NCBI RefSeq assembly: GCF_026810505.1
Contig: NZ_CP101750.1
Location: 2,633,448 to 2,697,447, forward strand
Length of the DNA: 64,000 bases
Source of the DNA: Streptomyces sp. Je 1-369
Lineage (GTDB): Bacteria; Actinomycetota; Actinomycetes; Streptomycetales; Streptomycetaceae
Direction of reading: 5' to 3'
Shown piece by piece: positions 52,013 through 59,191 of this stretch. Within the stretch, counting starts at the first letter, position 1; every line of letters begins with the position of its first letter. The position numbers and the translations under genes were made by a program. Below the pieces are notes generated by a model. The model was not told the DNA's origin. It was given only the letters and a program-made list of their open reading frames with translations, and did no database searches.

Positions 52013-53346
52013 CGGGGGGCCTCGCTCTCGCGCTCCACGGACACGTCGCCGCGCCGGTGCGGCGGCTCCTGCGCCACCGGTAAGGGTTCGCCGGACACCG
52101 CTCTCCGCCCTTGCCGCACCAGGACGACGAACATCCCGAAGCACAACGCGATGGCCAACCCGTGCAGCAGCCCCACGACTTGGAACGGCGAGAAGCGGTC
52201 GAGCAACGCACCGCTGACCAGCATGCCGAGGCCGAACCCGGTGTTCTCGACCGACGCGGAGAGCCCGAACAGCCTGCCGCGCTGCTCGTCGGGGGTCGCC
52301 TGGAGGCGGGTCACGTAGGCGATCTCGGTGAGCCCGTCGGCCATGCCCGCCACCAGCGCGGCCACGACCGCCACGTACGTGGGCAGCCCCGCGAAGACCA
52401 CGATGAACGCGGCCGACATCACGCACGCCCCGACCGCGAACGCCTGCTCCCCCGGCCCCTGCCGCCCGCCGCGCCCGGCCCACCGCCCGCACACCTGCTG
52501 CATGACGATGTTGCCGATGGCCCACGTCGCCCAGAACTGGCTGACGAACGTGGCCGGATGGGACGGGTCGAGGTCGCTGGAGTAGACCGGCAGGGCCACG
52601 TTGTGGGAGGAGGAGCCGAGGCCGTCGGCGGCCCTGAGCGCGATCATCACGGCGAGGACGGGGGCGGCCCGCAGCAGAATCATCGCACCGACGCCACGCC
52701 CCCCGGAGTCCCCCTTCGCCTCGCCCTTCTGAGCGCCCCCGTCCTTCTCCCGCGTACGGATCGGCAGGGAGAGAAGGACGCACGCGGAGACCGCGAACGT
52801 GGCGGCGTCGAGGGAGATCGCGGCGACGTAGCCGAGCTGCGCGACCACGACACCCGCGGAGGCGAAGCCCGCGATCATGGCGAGCGAACGGCCCGTCGCG
52901 AGCAGCGAGTTGGCGCGCAGGCGCAGGTCGCCGCCGACGATCTCGGGGATGCTGCTGCGCAGCGAGACGCCGGAGAGGGTGGAGCAGAAGCCGGTCACGA
53001 CGGCAAGGACGTACAGCAGCCCGGCACGGCCACCGTCGGGCGCGATCAGCAGCGCTATCATGGCGGCGCACTGTGTGAGATCGGCGCCGACCATCAACAT
53101 CTTCCGGTCGTACGCCGAGACCAGCCGTCCGCTCACAAAGCCGGAGACGACACTGGTCAACAGGCGTACGGCCATGAAGATTCCAGCGGCCAGGGCGCTG
53201 TCGGTCACCTCGTAGATGAAGACGTTGAGGGCGACCATGTTCAGGTAACTGCCGTACGCCGATATGCCGTTGCCCACGACGAGCAGGCGAAAGTGCCGCA
53301 AGCTATCCCCCTGGTCCACGCGCCGGGCTGCCTTGAGAACGTGCAC
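52009..53346 (-). CDS. MFS transporter, probable exporter of the PKS-NRPS product
   Basis: This is a 12-helix major facilitator (445 aa) of the EntS/MFS_3 exporter type: HFRLLVVGNGISAYGSYLNMVALNVFIYEVTDSALAAGIF in the first helices, RLVSAYDRKMLMVGADL in loop 2-3 and a long basic loop with TREKDGGAQKGEAKGDS between the halves. It is the first gene of the three-gene biosynthetic operon and is coupled to the PKS by an ATGA overlap, so export and self-protection are likely roles. The GTG start at 53346 has no clear ribosome binding site; GTG 53316 is an alternative. Confidence 0.9.
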   Translation of the reverse strand: MHVLKAARRVDQGDSLRHFRLLVVGNGISAYGSYLNMVALNVFIYEVTDSALAAGIFMAVRLLTSVVSGFVSGRLVSAYDRKMLMVGADLTQCAAMIALLIAPDGGRAGLLYVLAVVTGFCSTLSGVSLRSSIPEIVGGDLRLRANSLLATGRSLAMIAGFASAGVVVAQLGYVAAISLDAATFAVSACVLLSLPIRTREKDGGAQKGEAKGDSGGRGVGAMILLRAAPVLAVMIALRAADGLGSSSHNVALPVYSSDLDPSHPATFVSQFWATWAIGNIVMQQVCGRWAGRGGRQGPGEQAFAVGACVMSAAFIVVFAGLPTYVAVVAALVAGMADGLTEIAYVTRLQATPDEQRGRLFGLSASVENTGFGLGMLVSGALLDRFSPFQVVGLLHGLAIALCFGMFVVLVRQGRRAVSGEPLPVAQEPPHRRGDVSVERESEAPR

Positions 53347-53558
53347 GGCCGCGCTCAGCCGAGGCCGTCTTCACACTCACCCGCGCCGAAGCGCGCCCAC
53401 AGTCCCTCGAATTGGGGACTTGACACCGCCCGTCGCGCTCAGTAGCGCCGCGTTTCCCCTGGGTACGCGGGGTTTCCTTTCTGTTTCTTCACAAGCGTGG
53501 TTAGATCACGTTGCGGCTACAGCCGTCGTACGTGTTGACAGTCCCTCCCGGAGGGAAG

Positions 53559-53777
53559 ATGCCAGTAAGCAGCCGCCCACCGAACCCGCCGGCGTTGTCC
53601 CACAGGGAGCGTCAGGTGCTGGCCCACATCGCGGCAGGCCTCTCCCACAAACAGATAGCCCGGCGTCTGGGCATCAGCGTGCACACCGTGAGCACGTACT
53701 TGCGCCGCATCCGGAGCAAGCGCACCGCGCCCACGGTGGCCCATCTGATCCACCTCAGCCACACGGAAGACTGCTGA
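53559..53777 (+). CDS. Small LuxR-type helix-turn-helix regulator
   Basis: This 72-residue protein consists almost only of a LuxR/NarL DNA-binding domain: ALSHRERQVLAHIAAGLSHKQIARRLGISVHTVSTYLRRI is the four-helix core. There is no sensor or receiver domain. The ATG at 53559 follows GGAGGG by a short spacer; the open frame extends to 53511 without a better start. It is divergent from the exporter-PKS-NRPS operon across 212 bp, which makes it the best candidate for the pathway regulator. No TTA codon is present in the gene. Confidence 0.82.
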   Translation: MPVSSRPPNPPALSHRERQVLAHIAAGLSHKQIARRLGISVHTVSTYLRRIRSKRTAPTVAHLIHLSHTEDC

Positions 53778-53813
53778 CGGCCCTCCGGTGAGGGGGCCTG
53801 GGCCTGCCCGGGG

Positions 53814-55244
53814 TCAGCCCCCGCGCCGCACCCGCGCCGCCCTGCGGGCCTCCGCGAGCTTGCGGGCCTCCGCGGACTTCCGCGAGGGCGACTTGCCGCC
53901 GCCCCCCTTGCCGCCCGAGCCGCCGGGGCTCTCCTTGGTGCTGCCGAGGCCGCGGAAGGGCGCGTTGTGGTTCTTGGCGCGGCCCGCGGCGGTACCGCCG
54001 TCGAGCGGGGTGCCGGAGGGGGCCTTCGCCCCGGTGATCCGGGACAGCTCCGCCTCGCCCGAACGCACCTTGGTCGTCTTCGGCTCGATGCCCGCCTCGG
54101 CAAGCACCTGGACGGTCTCGCGCCGCTGGCCGGACAGCACCAGGGTGACGACGCGGCCGGACTCGCCGGCACGCGCGGTGCGGCCCGCACGGTGCAGATA
54201 GTCCTTGGGATCGGTCGGCGGGTCGACGTTGACGACGAGGTCGAGGTCGTCGACGTGCAGGCCGCGGGCCGCGACGTTGGTCGCCACGAGCACGGTGACC
54301 TGGCCGTCCTTGAACCGGGCGAGGGTCCGGGAGCGCTGCGGCTGGGACTTGCCGCTGTGCAGGGCCTCGGCGTGGACGCCACTGTCCCGCAGGTGTTTGG
54401 TGAGGCGGTCGACGGCGTGCTTGGTGTCGAGGAAGAGCAGGACGCGGCCGTCGCGGGCGGCGATCTCGGTGACGACGGCGTACCGGTCGGGGCCGTGGAC
54501 GACGAGGACGTGGTGGTCCATCGTCGTGACGGCACCCGCCGACGGGTCGACGGAGTGGACGACGGGGTCCTTCAGGTAGTCGCTGACCAGCTGGTCGACG
54601 TCGCGGTCCAGGGTGGCCGAGAACAGCATCCGCTGCCCGTCCGCGCGCACTTGGTCGAGGGCCTCGGTGACCTGGGGCAGGAAGCCCATGTCGCACATCT
54701 GGTCGGCCTCGTCGAGGACGGTGATCCTGACCTGCCCGAGCCGACAGCCCTTGCGGTCGATGAGGTCGTGCAGACGCCCGGGGGTGGCCACGACGACCTC
54801 GGCGCCGTCGCGCAGCGCGGCGGCCTGGCGGCCGATCGAGATGCCGCCGACGACGGTGGCCATCCGCAGCCGCATCGCCTCCGCGTACGGCGTGAGTGCC
54901 TCGGTGACCTGCTGGGCCAGCTCACGGGTGGGCACCAGGACCAGCGCGAGGGGCTGCTTCGGCTCGGCGCGCCGCCCGGCGAGGCGGGCGAGCAACGGCA
55001 GAGCGAAGGCGAGCGTCTTGCCGGAGCCGGTACGGCCACGCCCCAGGACGTCCCGGCCCGCGAGGGCACTGGGCACCGTGGCGGCCTGGATCGGGAAGGG
55101 CTCGGTGACGCCGAGTTCGTCGAGCTTCCGCAGCAGCGCGGCGGGCAGTTCGAGATCGGCGAAGGAGGAGACGGAGACGGTGGGCAGACCGGCGTCGGCA
55201 TCGGTGCCGGTGCCGGGGCGGTCGTCCTGGGGTGTCGGGGTCAT
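53814..55244 (-). CDS. DEAD-box RNA helicase
   Basis: This is an ATP-dependent RNA helicase (476 aa, cytoplasmic). Motifs in order are the Q motif (PFPIQAATVPSALAGRD), Walker A GRGRTGSGKT, PTRELAQQV, TPGRLHDLI, the DEAD box in VLDEADQM, SAT in LFSATLDRD and the C-terminal HRAGRTARAG. The tail after about residue 400 is Gly/Lys/Arg-rich (GGSGGKGGGGKSPSRKS) and likely binds RNA. The start is the ATG at 55244 with GGAAGG upstream. The open frame continues upstream through the rnpB region but without coding character. It probably acts in ribosome assembly or mRNA decay. Confidence 0.93.
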   Translation of the reverse strand: MTPTPQDDRPGTGTDADAGLPTVSVSSFADLELPAALLRKLDELGVTEPFPIQAATVPSALAGRDVLGRGRTGSGKTLAFALPLLARLAGRRAEPKQPLALVLVPTRELAQQVTEALTPYAEAMRLRMATVVGGISIGRQAAALRDGAEVVVATPGRLHDLIDRKGCRLGQVRITVLDEADQMCDMGFLPQVTEALDQVRADGQRMLFSATLDRDVDQLVSDYLKDPVVHSVDPSAGAVTTMDHHVLVVHGPDRYAVVTEIAARDGRVLLFLDTKHAVDRLTKHLRDSGVHAEALHSGKSQPQRSRTLARFKDGQVTVLVATNVAARGLHVDDLDLVVNVDPPTDPKDYLHRAGRTARAGESGRVVTLVLSGQRRETVQVLAEAGIEPKTTKVRSGEAELSRITGAKAPSGTPLDGGTAAGRAKNHNAPFRGLGSTKESPGGSGGKGGGGKSPSRKSAEARKLAEARRAARVRRGG

Positions 55245-55359
55245 GGCGAGCCTTCCGCATCGGGAGCGTACGCGCGTACCGAGGAAGGCCCGGCAGGCTG
55301 CGGCCCAGCGGGCGCGGGCCGGGGTGGTGCGCCGCGCCGGGCGGGCCGGAGCGGGTGGG

Positions 55360-55784
55360 GCAGACGAGTCGGGCTGTACGCCGGGTTCTGTACCGCGGGT
55401 CCTCGCGGACGTCGCGGTGACGGCCATCCATCTAGGGCCGGCATTGCTGCCGGCCTCGTGCGGTCTACCCGCGGACTCGGGCGGGCAGCCCTCGATCATC
55501 CGCGCAGAAGCGCCTTTTCCTGGGAAGAGGCGCTTCCTCTTGACCTTGCTCCAGGTGGGGTTTACCTAGCCGCCTGAGTCACCTCAGGCGCTGGTGGTCT
55601 CTTACACCACCGTTTCACCCTTACCGAGGGCCTTGCGGTCCCCGGCGGTCTGTTCTCTGTGGCACTGTCCCGCGGGTCACCCCGGGTGGCCGTTAGCCAC
55701 CACCTTGCCCTGTGGAGCCCGGACGTTCCTCGGGAAGGGCCCCCGAAGGGGTCTTCACGCGGCCGCCCGCCCGGCTCGTCTGCC
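55360..55784 (-). ncRNA. rnpB: RNase P RNA, bacterial class A
   Basis: This is the catalytic RNA of RNase P, which matures tRNA 5' ends. On the minus strand the 5' part reads GAGGAACGTCCGGGCTCCAC and AGGGCAAGGTGGTGGCTAACG, the classic conserved start. The middle contains GGTAAGGGTGAAACGGTG and GTAAGAGACCACCAGCGCC. The 3' part carries GGTAAACCCCACC and the closing ACAGAACCCGGCGTACAG. The two ends pair (GGCAGACGAG with CTCGTCTGCC) as helix P1, which sets the limits to within a few bases. About 110 bp separate it from the downstream helicase start. The 5' end overlaps the EamA reading frame. Confidence 0.96.
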
Positions 55785-56685
55785 GTGCCGACCATGGTAC
55801 CCGCCGGTCCCCCCGGCTCGGCGCCGCGGCCGCCGTCGCCGTCGCCAGGACCGATCCGGCGAGGATCAGGGTGAACGCCGCCACGACGTCGCCCGTCAGC
55901 GGCTCGGAGAGGAACGTGACGCCCGCCGCCACCGCGACGGCCGGGTTGACGTACGTGAAGACGACCGCGCGGGTCGGTCCCGCCTCCCTGATGAGTTCGA
56001 GGAAGACGACGAAGGCCAGGGCCGTGCAGATGACGCCGAGGCCCGCGAGGGAGGCCAGGGTCGGAGTGTCGGGCACGGCGGCGGGCCGGGACACCACAGC
56101 GGCGGGGGCGTAGACGAGCGCGGCCAGGGCCAGGCAGGGCGCGATCAGTTGCAGGGTGGGGACGTCGCGGAGGTGGCGGGCCACGATCAGGGGGGCGACG
56201 GCGTACCCGAGGGCGGTGAGCATGACCTCCGTGAGGGACCAGGCGTCGCCGCCCGTCAGGTGGGGCACGGTGAGGACGGCGACGCCCGCGAGGCCGAGGC
56301 CGAGACCGGTGAGGCGGCGCGCGCCGAGGCGTTCCGTGTCGCCGAAGAAGCGGGCGAGGAGGGCGCCGATGATCGGGACGGCGGCGATGAGGAGCCCGGC
56401 CGTGGAGCTGGAGATACGGCGCTCGGCGTCGGTCAGCGTCCACCACGGGCCGAGGATCTCCACGCAGGCGAACGCGAGCATGGGCCGCCAGTGCGTCCTC
56501 AGTACGCCGATGAGTCCGCCCTGCCGTACGGCGAACGGCAGCAGCAGGGCCGCGCCGAGCGCACAGCGCGTGAAGACCACGAACGACGGCGACAGATCGC
56601 TGTCGACCGCCACTTTGATCATGAGGTAGGGGATGCCCCACAGGACACCCATGAGGGAGAAGAGGAACCAGGCGCGTGCCGTCAT
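55693..56685 (-). CDS. EamA/RhaT family (DMT) transporter
   Basis: This is a drug/metabolite transporter (330 aa) with ten hydrophobic segments and two EamA repeats: WFLFSLMGVLWGIPYLMIKVAVDSDLSPSFVVFTRC at the start and ALVFFL-like segments in the second half (CTALAFVVFLELIREAGPTRAVVFTYVNPAVAVAAG). The last about 30 residues (GDRRVPWSARQTSRAGG...) are hydrophilic and are encoded over the first 92 bases of rnpB; the stop TAA belongs to the conserved GGCTAACG of that RNA. It follows an AraC regulator by 19 bases on the same strand, which probably controls it. Confidence 0.9.
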   Translation of the reverse strand: MTARAWFLFSLMGVLWGIPYLMIKVAVDSDLSPSFVVFTRCALGAALLLPFAVRQGGLIGVLRTHWRPMLAFACVEILGPWWTLTDAERRISSSTAGLLIAAVPIIGALLARFFGDTERLGARRLTGLGLGLAGVAVLTVPHLTGGDAWSLTEVMLTALGYAVAPLIVARHLRDVPTLQLIAPCLALAALVYAPAAVVSRPAAVPDTPTLASLAGLGVICTALAFVVFLELIREAGPTRAVVFTYVNPAVAVAAGVTFLSEPLTGDVVAAFTLILAGSVLATATAAAAPSRGDRRVPWSARQTSRAGGRVKTPSGALPEERPGSTGQGGG

Positions 56686-56704
56686 GCGGGCAGTTTCGGC
56701 CGCG

Positions 56705-57640
56705 TCACCGGCCGGTGTCTTGAACGCTGTTGCGACGTACGGTGTTGCTACGGACGGTGCTGCTGCGGACGCCGCTGCTCCGGATGCTGGTGCGGTACGC
56801 CGCCGGGGTCACCCCGAGCACCCTGCGGAACCAGCGCGTCAGGTGCGCCTGGTCGGCGAAGCCCACGAGCGGGGCCACCGCGGACGGGCGCAGGCCCGCT
56901 TCCAGGTGGGCGCGGGCCAGCGCCACGCGGTGCTGGGCGAGCCAGGCGTAGGGCGGCATCCCCGTCGACGTACGGAAGGCGCGCAGGAGCTGGTAGCGGG
57001 AGAGGCCCAGCGGGGCGGCGAGTTCGGCGAGGGTGGGCGGGGTCAGGAGCTCGTCGGCGAGGCGCCCGCGCACGGTGCGGGCGATGTGGTCGGCGCCGGG
57101 AACGCGGTCGTCGAGGGGGCGGGCGGTGCCGTGCCGCCGGGCGAGTGCGGCCAGCAGCCACGGAACCCGGGACTCGGCCTCCAGCGGGTCCGCGTGCGCG
57201 CTCAGCTCGGTGTGGGCGGCGCGCAGGGCGGCGGCGAGTTCGGGGTCGTCGACCACGGGGTCGCGGAAGTGCGGCGGGGCGGCGGTTCCCTCGGCGAGGA
57301 GGGGCGGTGCGGGATACATGGCGCGGTAGGCGTAGCCACCCGTCGCGCCGGGACCGCCGGTGTGCACCTCGCCGGGGGCGAGGACGACGATGGAGCCGGG
57401 CCCCACGTCGAGCCGTCCGCCCCGGTAGTCGATGACCTCCCAGCCGTCGACACAGACGCCGACGCTGAACTCCTCGTGGAAGTGCGGTGCGTAGCGGTGC
57501 CGGTCGAAGCGGGCGGTGAGGAGGTCCAGGGGCGGGTTGCGGGGACCGAGCGGGGCGCGGGCCCAGACTGCGTGTTCGCGGGGGTGGCTGGGGCTGCTGG
57601 GGCGGCTGGGGCTGCTCGCCCTCGTGGTTCCGTCATCCAT
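56705..57640 (-). CDS. AraC family transcriptional regulator with cupin-type sensor domain
   Basis: This is a regulator of about 311 aa. The N-terminal cupin-like domain has YAPHFHEEFSVGVCVDG and PGSIVVLAPGEVHTGG (metal-binding His pattern). The C-terminal double helix-turn-helix has PTLAELAAPLGLSRYQLLRAFRTSTGMPPYAWLAQHRV and LVGFADQAHLTRWFRRVLGVTPAAYR. The C-terminal tail is a repeat of SSxVRSNTVRR type, encoded by short DNA repeats at 56725-56775. The start may be the ATG at 57640 or 57688; both have weak ribosome sites. It most likely controls the EamA exporter directly downstream. Confidence 0.88.
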   Translation of the reverse strand: MDDGTTRASSPSRPSSPSHPREHAVWARAPLGPRNPPLDLLTARFDRHRYAPHFHEEFSVGVCVDGWEVIDYRGGRLDVGPGSIVVLAPGEVHTGGPGATGGYAYRAMYPAPPLLAEGTAAPPHFRDPVVDDPELAAALRAAHTELSAHADPLEAESRVPWLLAALARRHGTARPLDDRVPGADHIARTVRGRLADELLTPPTLAELAAPLGLSRYQLLRAFRTSTGMPPYAWLAQHRVALARAHLEAGLRPSAVAPLVGFADQAHLTRWFRRVLGVTPAAYRTSIRSSGVRSSTVRSNTVRRNSVQDTGR

Positions 57641-57703
57641 GCGCTGCCTGTCCGTTCCCCCTGTGGGTCGCCGCTCGTACGACCCCATGCGGCCTGTGCC
57701 GTC

Positions 57704-58234
57704 CTACCGGTCCAACGCCCGCGTGCCCCTCTTCCATGCCGCTCCGAGGTCCACGCCGTCCGGAAACCGTCCGTGGATCTCCAGGATGACCATGCCGTGC
57801 GCGAACGCCCAGGCGGCGCGGGCCAGGTCGGTGTCACCGCCGCAGACCCGCATCAGGGGGGCGGCGGCCCGTTCCTCCAGGCCCCGCGGCAGGGCCTGGC
57901 GCGGGAGGGGTCGTTCGGTGGCCAGGCGGTAGAGGTGGGGGTGGCGCAGGGCGTAGGCGCGGTAGGCCTCGGTCAGGGCGTCGAGGGAGCCGGGGTCGGC
58001 GGTCTCGGCCGCCTCGCAGGCCGCCGCGGACTCGTCGAGCATCTGGACGACGAGCTCCACCTCGACCGCGGACTTGTCGGGGAAGTGCTTGTAGAGGGAA
58101 GGGGCCTTGATGCCGAGCCGGTCGGCGAGCGAGCGCATCGTGAGCTTCTCGGCGCCGGACTCCTCCAGGAGGCCGCGGGCGGCCGCGACGATCTCCCTGG
58201 CGCGGGGGGTGAGGCGCTCGTTCTGGTCAGACAC
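57704..58234 (-). CDS. TetR family regulator
   Basis: This is a repressor of 176 aa with the HTH REIVAAARGLLEESGAEKLTMRSLADRLGIKAPSLYKHFPDKSAV and a TetR_C_33-like ligand domain (AYRAYALRHPHLYRL, AAWAFAHGMVILEIHGRFP). The GTG at 58234 (VSDQNERLTPR) overlaps the end of the DUF4260 gene by 8 bases, so the two are coupled. Two near-identical palindromes in front of that operon (58726-58767) are the expected operators, which points to autorepression. The ligand is unknown. Confidence 0.9.
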   Translation of the reverse strand: MSDQNERLTPRAREIVAAARGLLEESGAEKLTMRSLADRLGIKAPSLYKHFPDKSAVEVELVVQMLDESAAACEAAETADPGSLDALTEAYRAYALRHPHLYRLATERPLPRQALPRGLEERAAAPLMRVCGGDTDLARAAWAFAHGMVILEIHGRFPDGVDLGAAWKRGTRALDR

Positions 58235-58682
58235 GCTGGAAGCCGTCCTTCGTCCGCAGTCCATAGCCGAAGGCGCGATCGTACGAGATGTGGGCGAGCC
58301 ACCCGCACAGAGCGGCGAAGGCGGGCGCCCAGACGACGGGCGTGAAGGTGTAGAGGGCGATCAGCGCGACGGGGAGCAGCGCGCGGTGGGCGGCGTTGTA
58401 GTACGGGACGGCGCGGGTCGGCAGCTGGCCCTTCGCCATGTGGCGCACGTCCCGTACGGCCACGAGGAACGTCAGGTCGGGGGCGATGAAGAACGCCCCG
58501 GCGAGCAGGCCCGCGAGCCAGCCGTGGTTGACGCCTTCGAGCACGGCGAAGGCGGACCAGAAGAGCGCGCCGGCGAACCAGGCGGTACGCCGGGTGACGG
58601 CGAGGGCGCGCTTCGCGGGGGCGGCGGGGGTGGTGGCGGGGGCGGTGCGGGTGGTGTGGGTGGTGTGGGTCAGGGTGCTCAT
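58227..58682 (-). CDS. DUF4260 family membrane protein
   Basis: This is a small membrane protein (151 aa) with four predicted helices. A Thr/His-rich N-terminus (TLTHTTHTTRTAPATTP) precedes the DUF4260 pattern: GALFWSAFAVLEGV, GAFFIAPDLTFLVAV, PYYNAAHRALLPVALIALYTF and CGWLAHISYDRAFGYGLR. The ATG at 58682 has a strong GGAGGAGG upstream. It is the first gene of an operon with its own TetR repressor, a layout common for stress- or drug-responsive membrane proteins. Function unknown. Confidence 0.87.
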   Translation of the reverse strand: MSTLTHTTHTTRTAPATTPAAPAKRALAVTRRTAWFAGALFWSAFAVLEGVNHGWLAGLLAGAFFIAPDLTFLVAVRDVRHMAKGQLPTRAVPYYNAAHRALLPVALIALYTFTPVVWAPAFAALCGWLAHISYDRAFGYGLRTKDGFQRV

Positions 58683-58725
58683 GGGGGCCTCCTCCTAGGT
58701 GCGGGTTCCGGCTGGAGCCTTGCTG

Positions 58726-58767
58726 GCTAACTTTGTTAGCTCGAACGTATGGCTAACGGTGTTAGCC
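58726..58767. promoter_or_regulatory. Double palindromic operator (TetR-type) upstream of DUF4260-TetR
   Basis: GCTAACTTTGTTAGC (58726-58740) and GGCTAACGGTGTTAGCC (58751-58767) share the arms GCTAAC/GTTAGC with a 3-base centre. Their centres are 26 bp apart. The region is unusually AT-rich for the genome and lies 43-85 bases before the DUF4260 start and just before the broken MerR gene. It should contain the promoters for both directions. Confidence 0.82.
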
Positions 58768-58792
58768 GTCAAGGGTCGCAGCGAAAGCCCCC

Positions 58793-59191
58793 GTGGAGTC
58801 CCCGCCGTCCCCGGCCTCGTCGGCGTCACCACACGCGCCATCAGGCACTACCACCGCCAAGGCCTGCTGCCGGAGCCCGAGCGGCGCCCCAACGGCTAGC
58901 GCGCGTACGGGCCGCGAGCTCGCCGAGGTCCTCGGCGAACCGGACGCGGACCTCGCACGGCAGGAGGCAGCGATCCGCGAGCGCAGGGAACGGCTGCGGT
59001 CGCTGCTCGACGAAGCGGGGCGCGGACGCCTCTCACTGGCCGAACCCGTCACCGCCGTGGGCTTCCTGGGGAAGCGGCGCGAGGTGACGAAGGTGCGGCT
59101 GCACGCGGACGAGCCGGAGCGGCTGTGTGAGGCGTTGCGGGAAACTCTGGCCGCCCGCACCACCGGCCCCTCTCACGCGGGCGCGAACTGA
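58793..59191 (+). pseudogene. Broken MerR-family regulator
   Basis: GTG 58793 opens with VESPPSPAS in one frame. The MerR helix-turn-helix, VTTRAIRHYHRQGLLPEPER, then follows in the next frame and stops at RPNG just before 58900. The C-terminal effector part (ARTGRELAEVLGEPDADLARQEAAIRERRERLRSLLDEA, described by its ends) is again in the first frame to 59191. The central part of the DNA-binding domain after NGY is missing. At least one deletion and a frameshift are needed to explain this, so no intact regulator can be made. It is divergent from the DUF4260-TetR operon. Confidence 0.78.

Noticed and set aside
41271..53777. A larger biosynthetic cluster extending into the helicase/rnpB region or the MOSC-methyltransferase genes
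   Set aside because: Genes on both sides are housekeeping types with their own signals, and the operon is bounded by a terminator and a divergent regulator. Only the LuxR gene is a reasonable addition.
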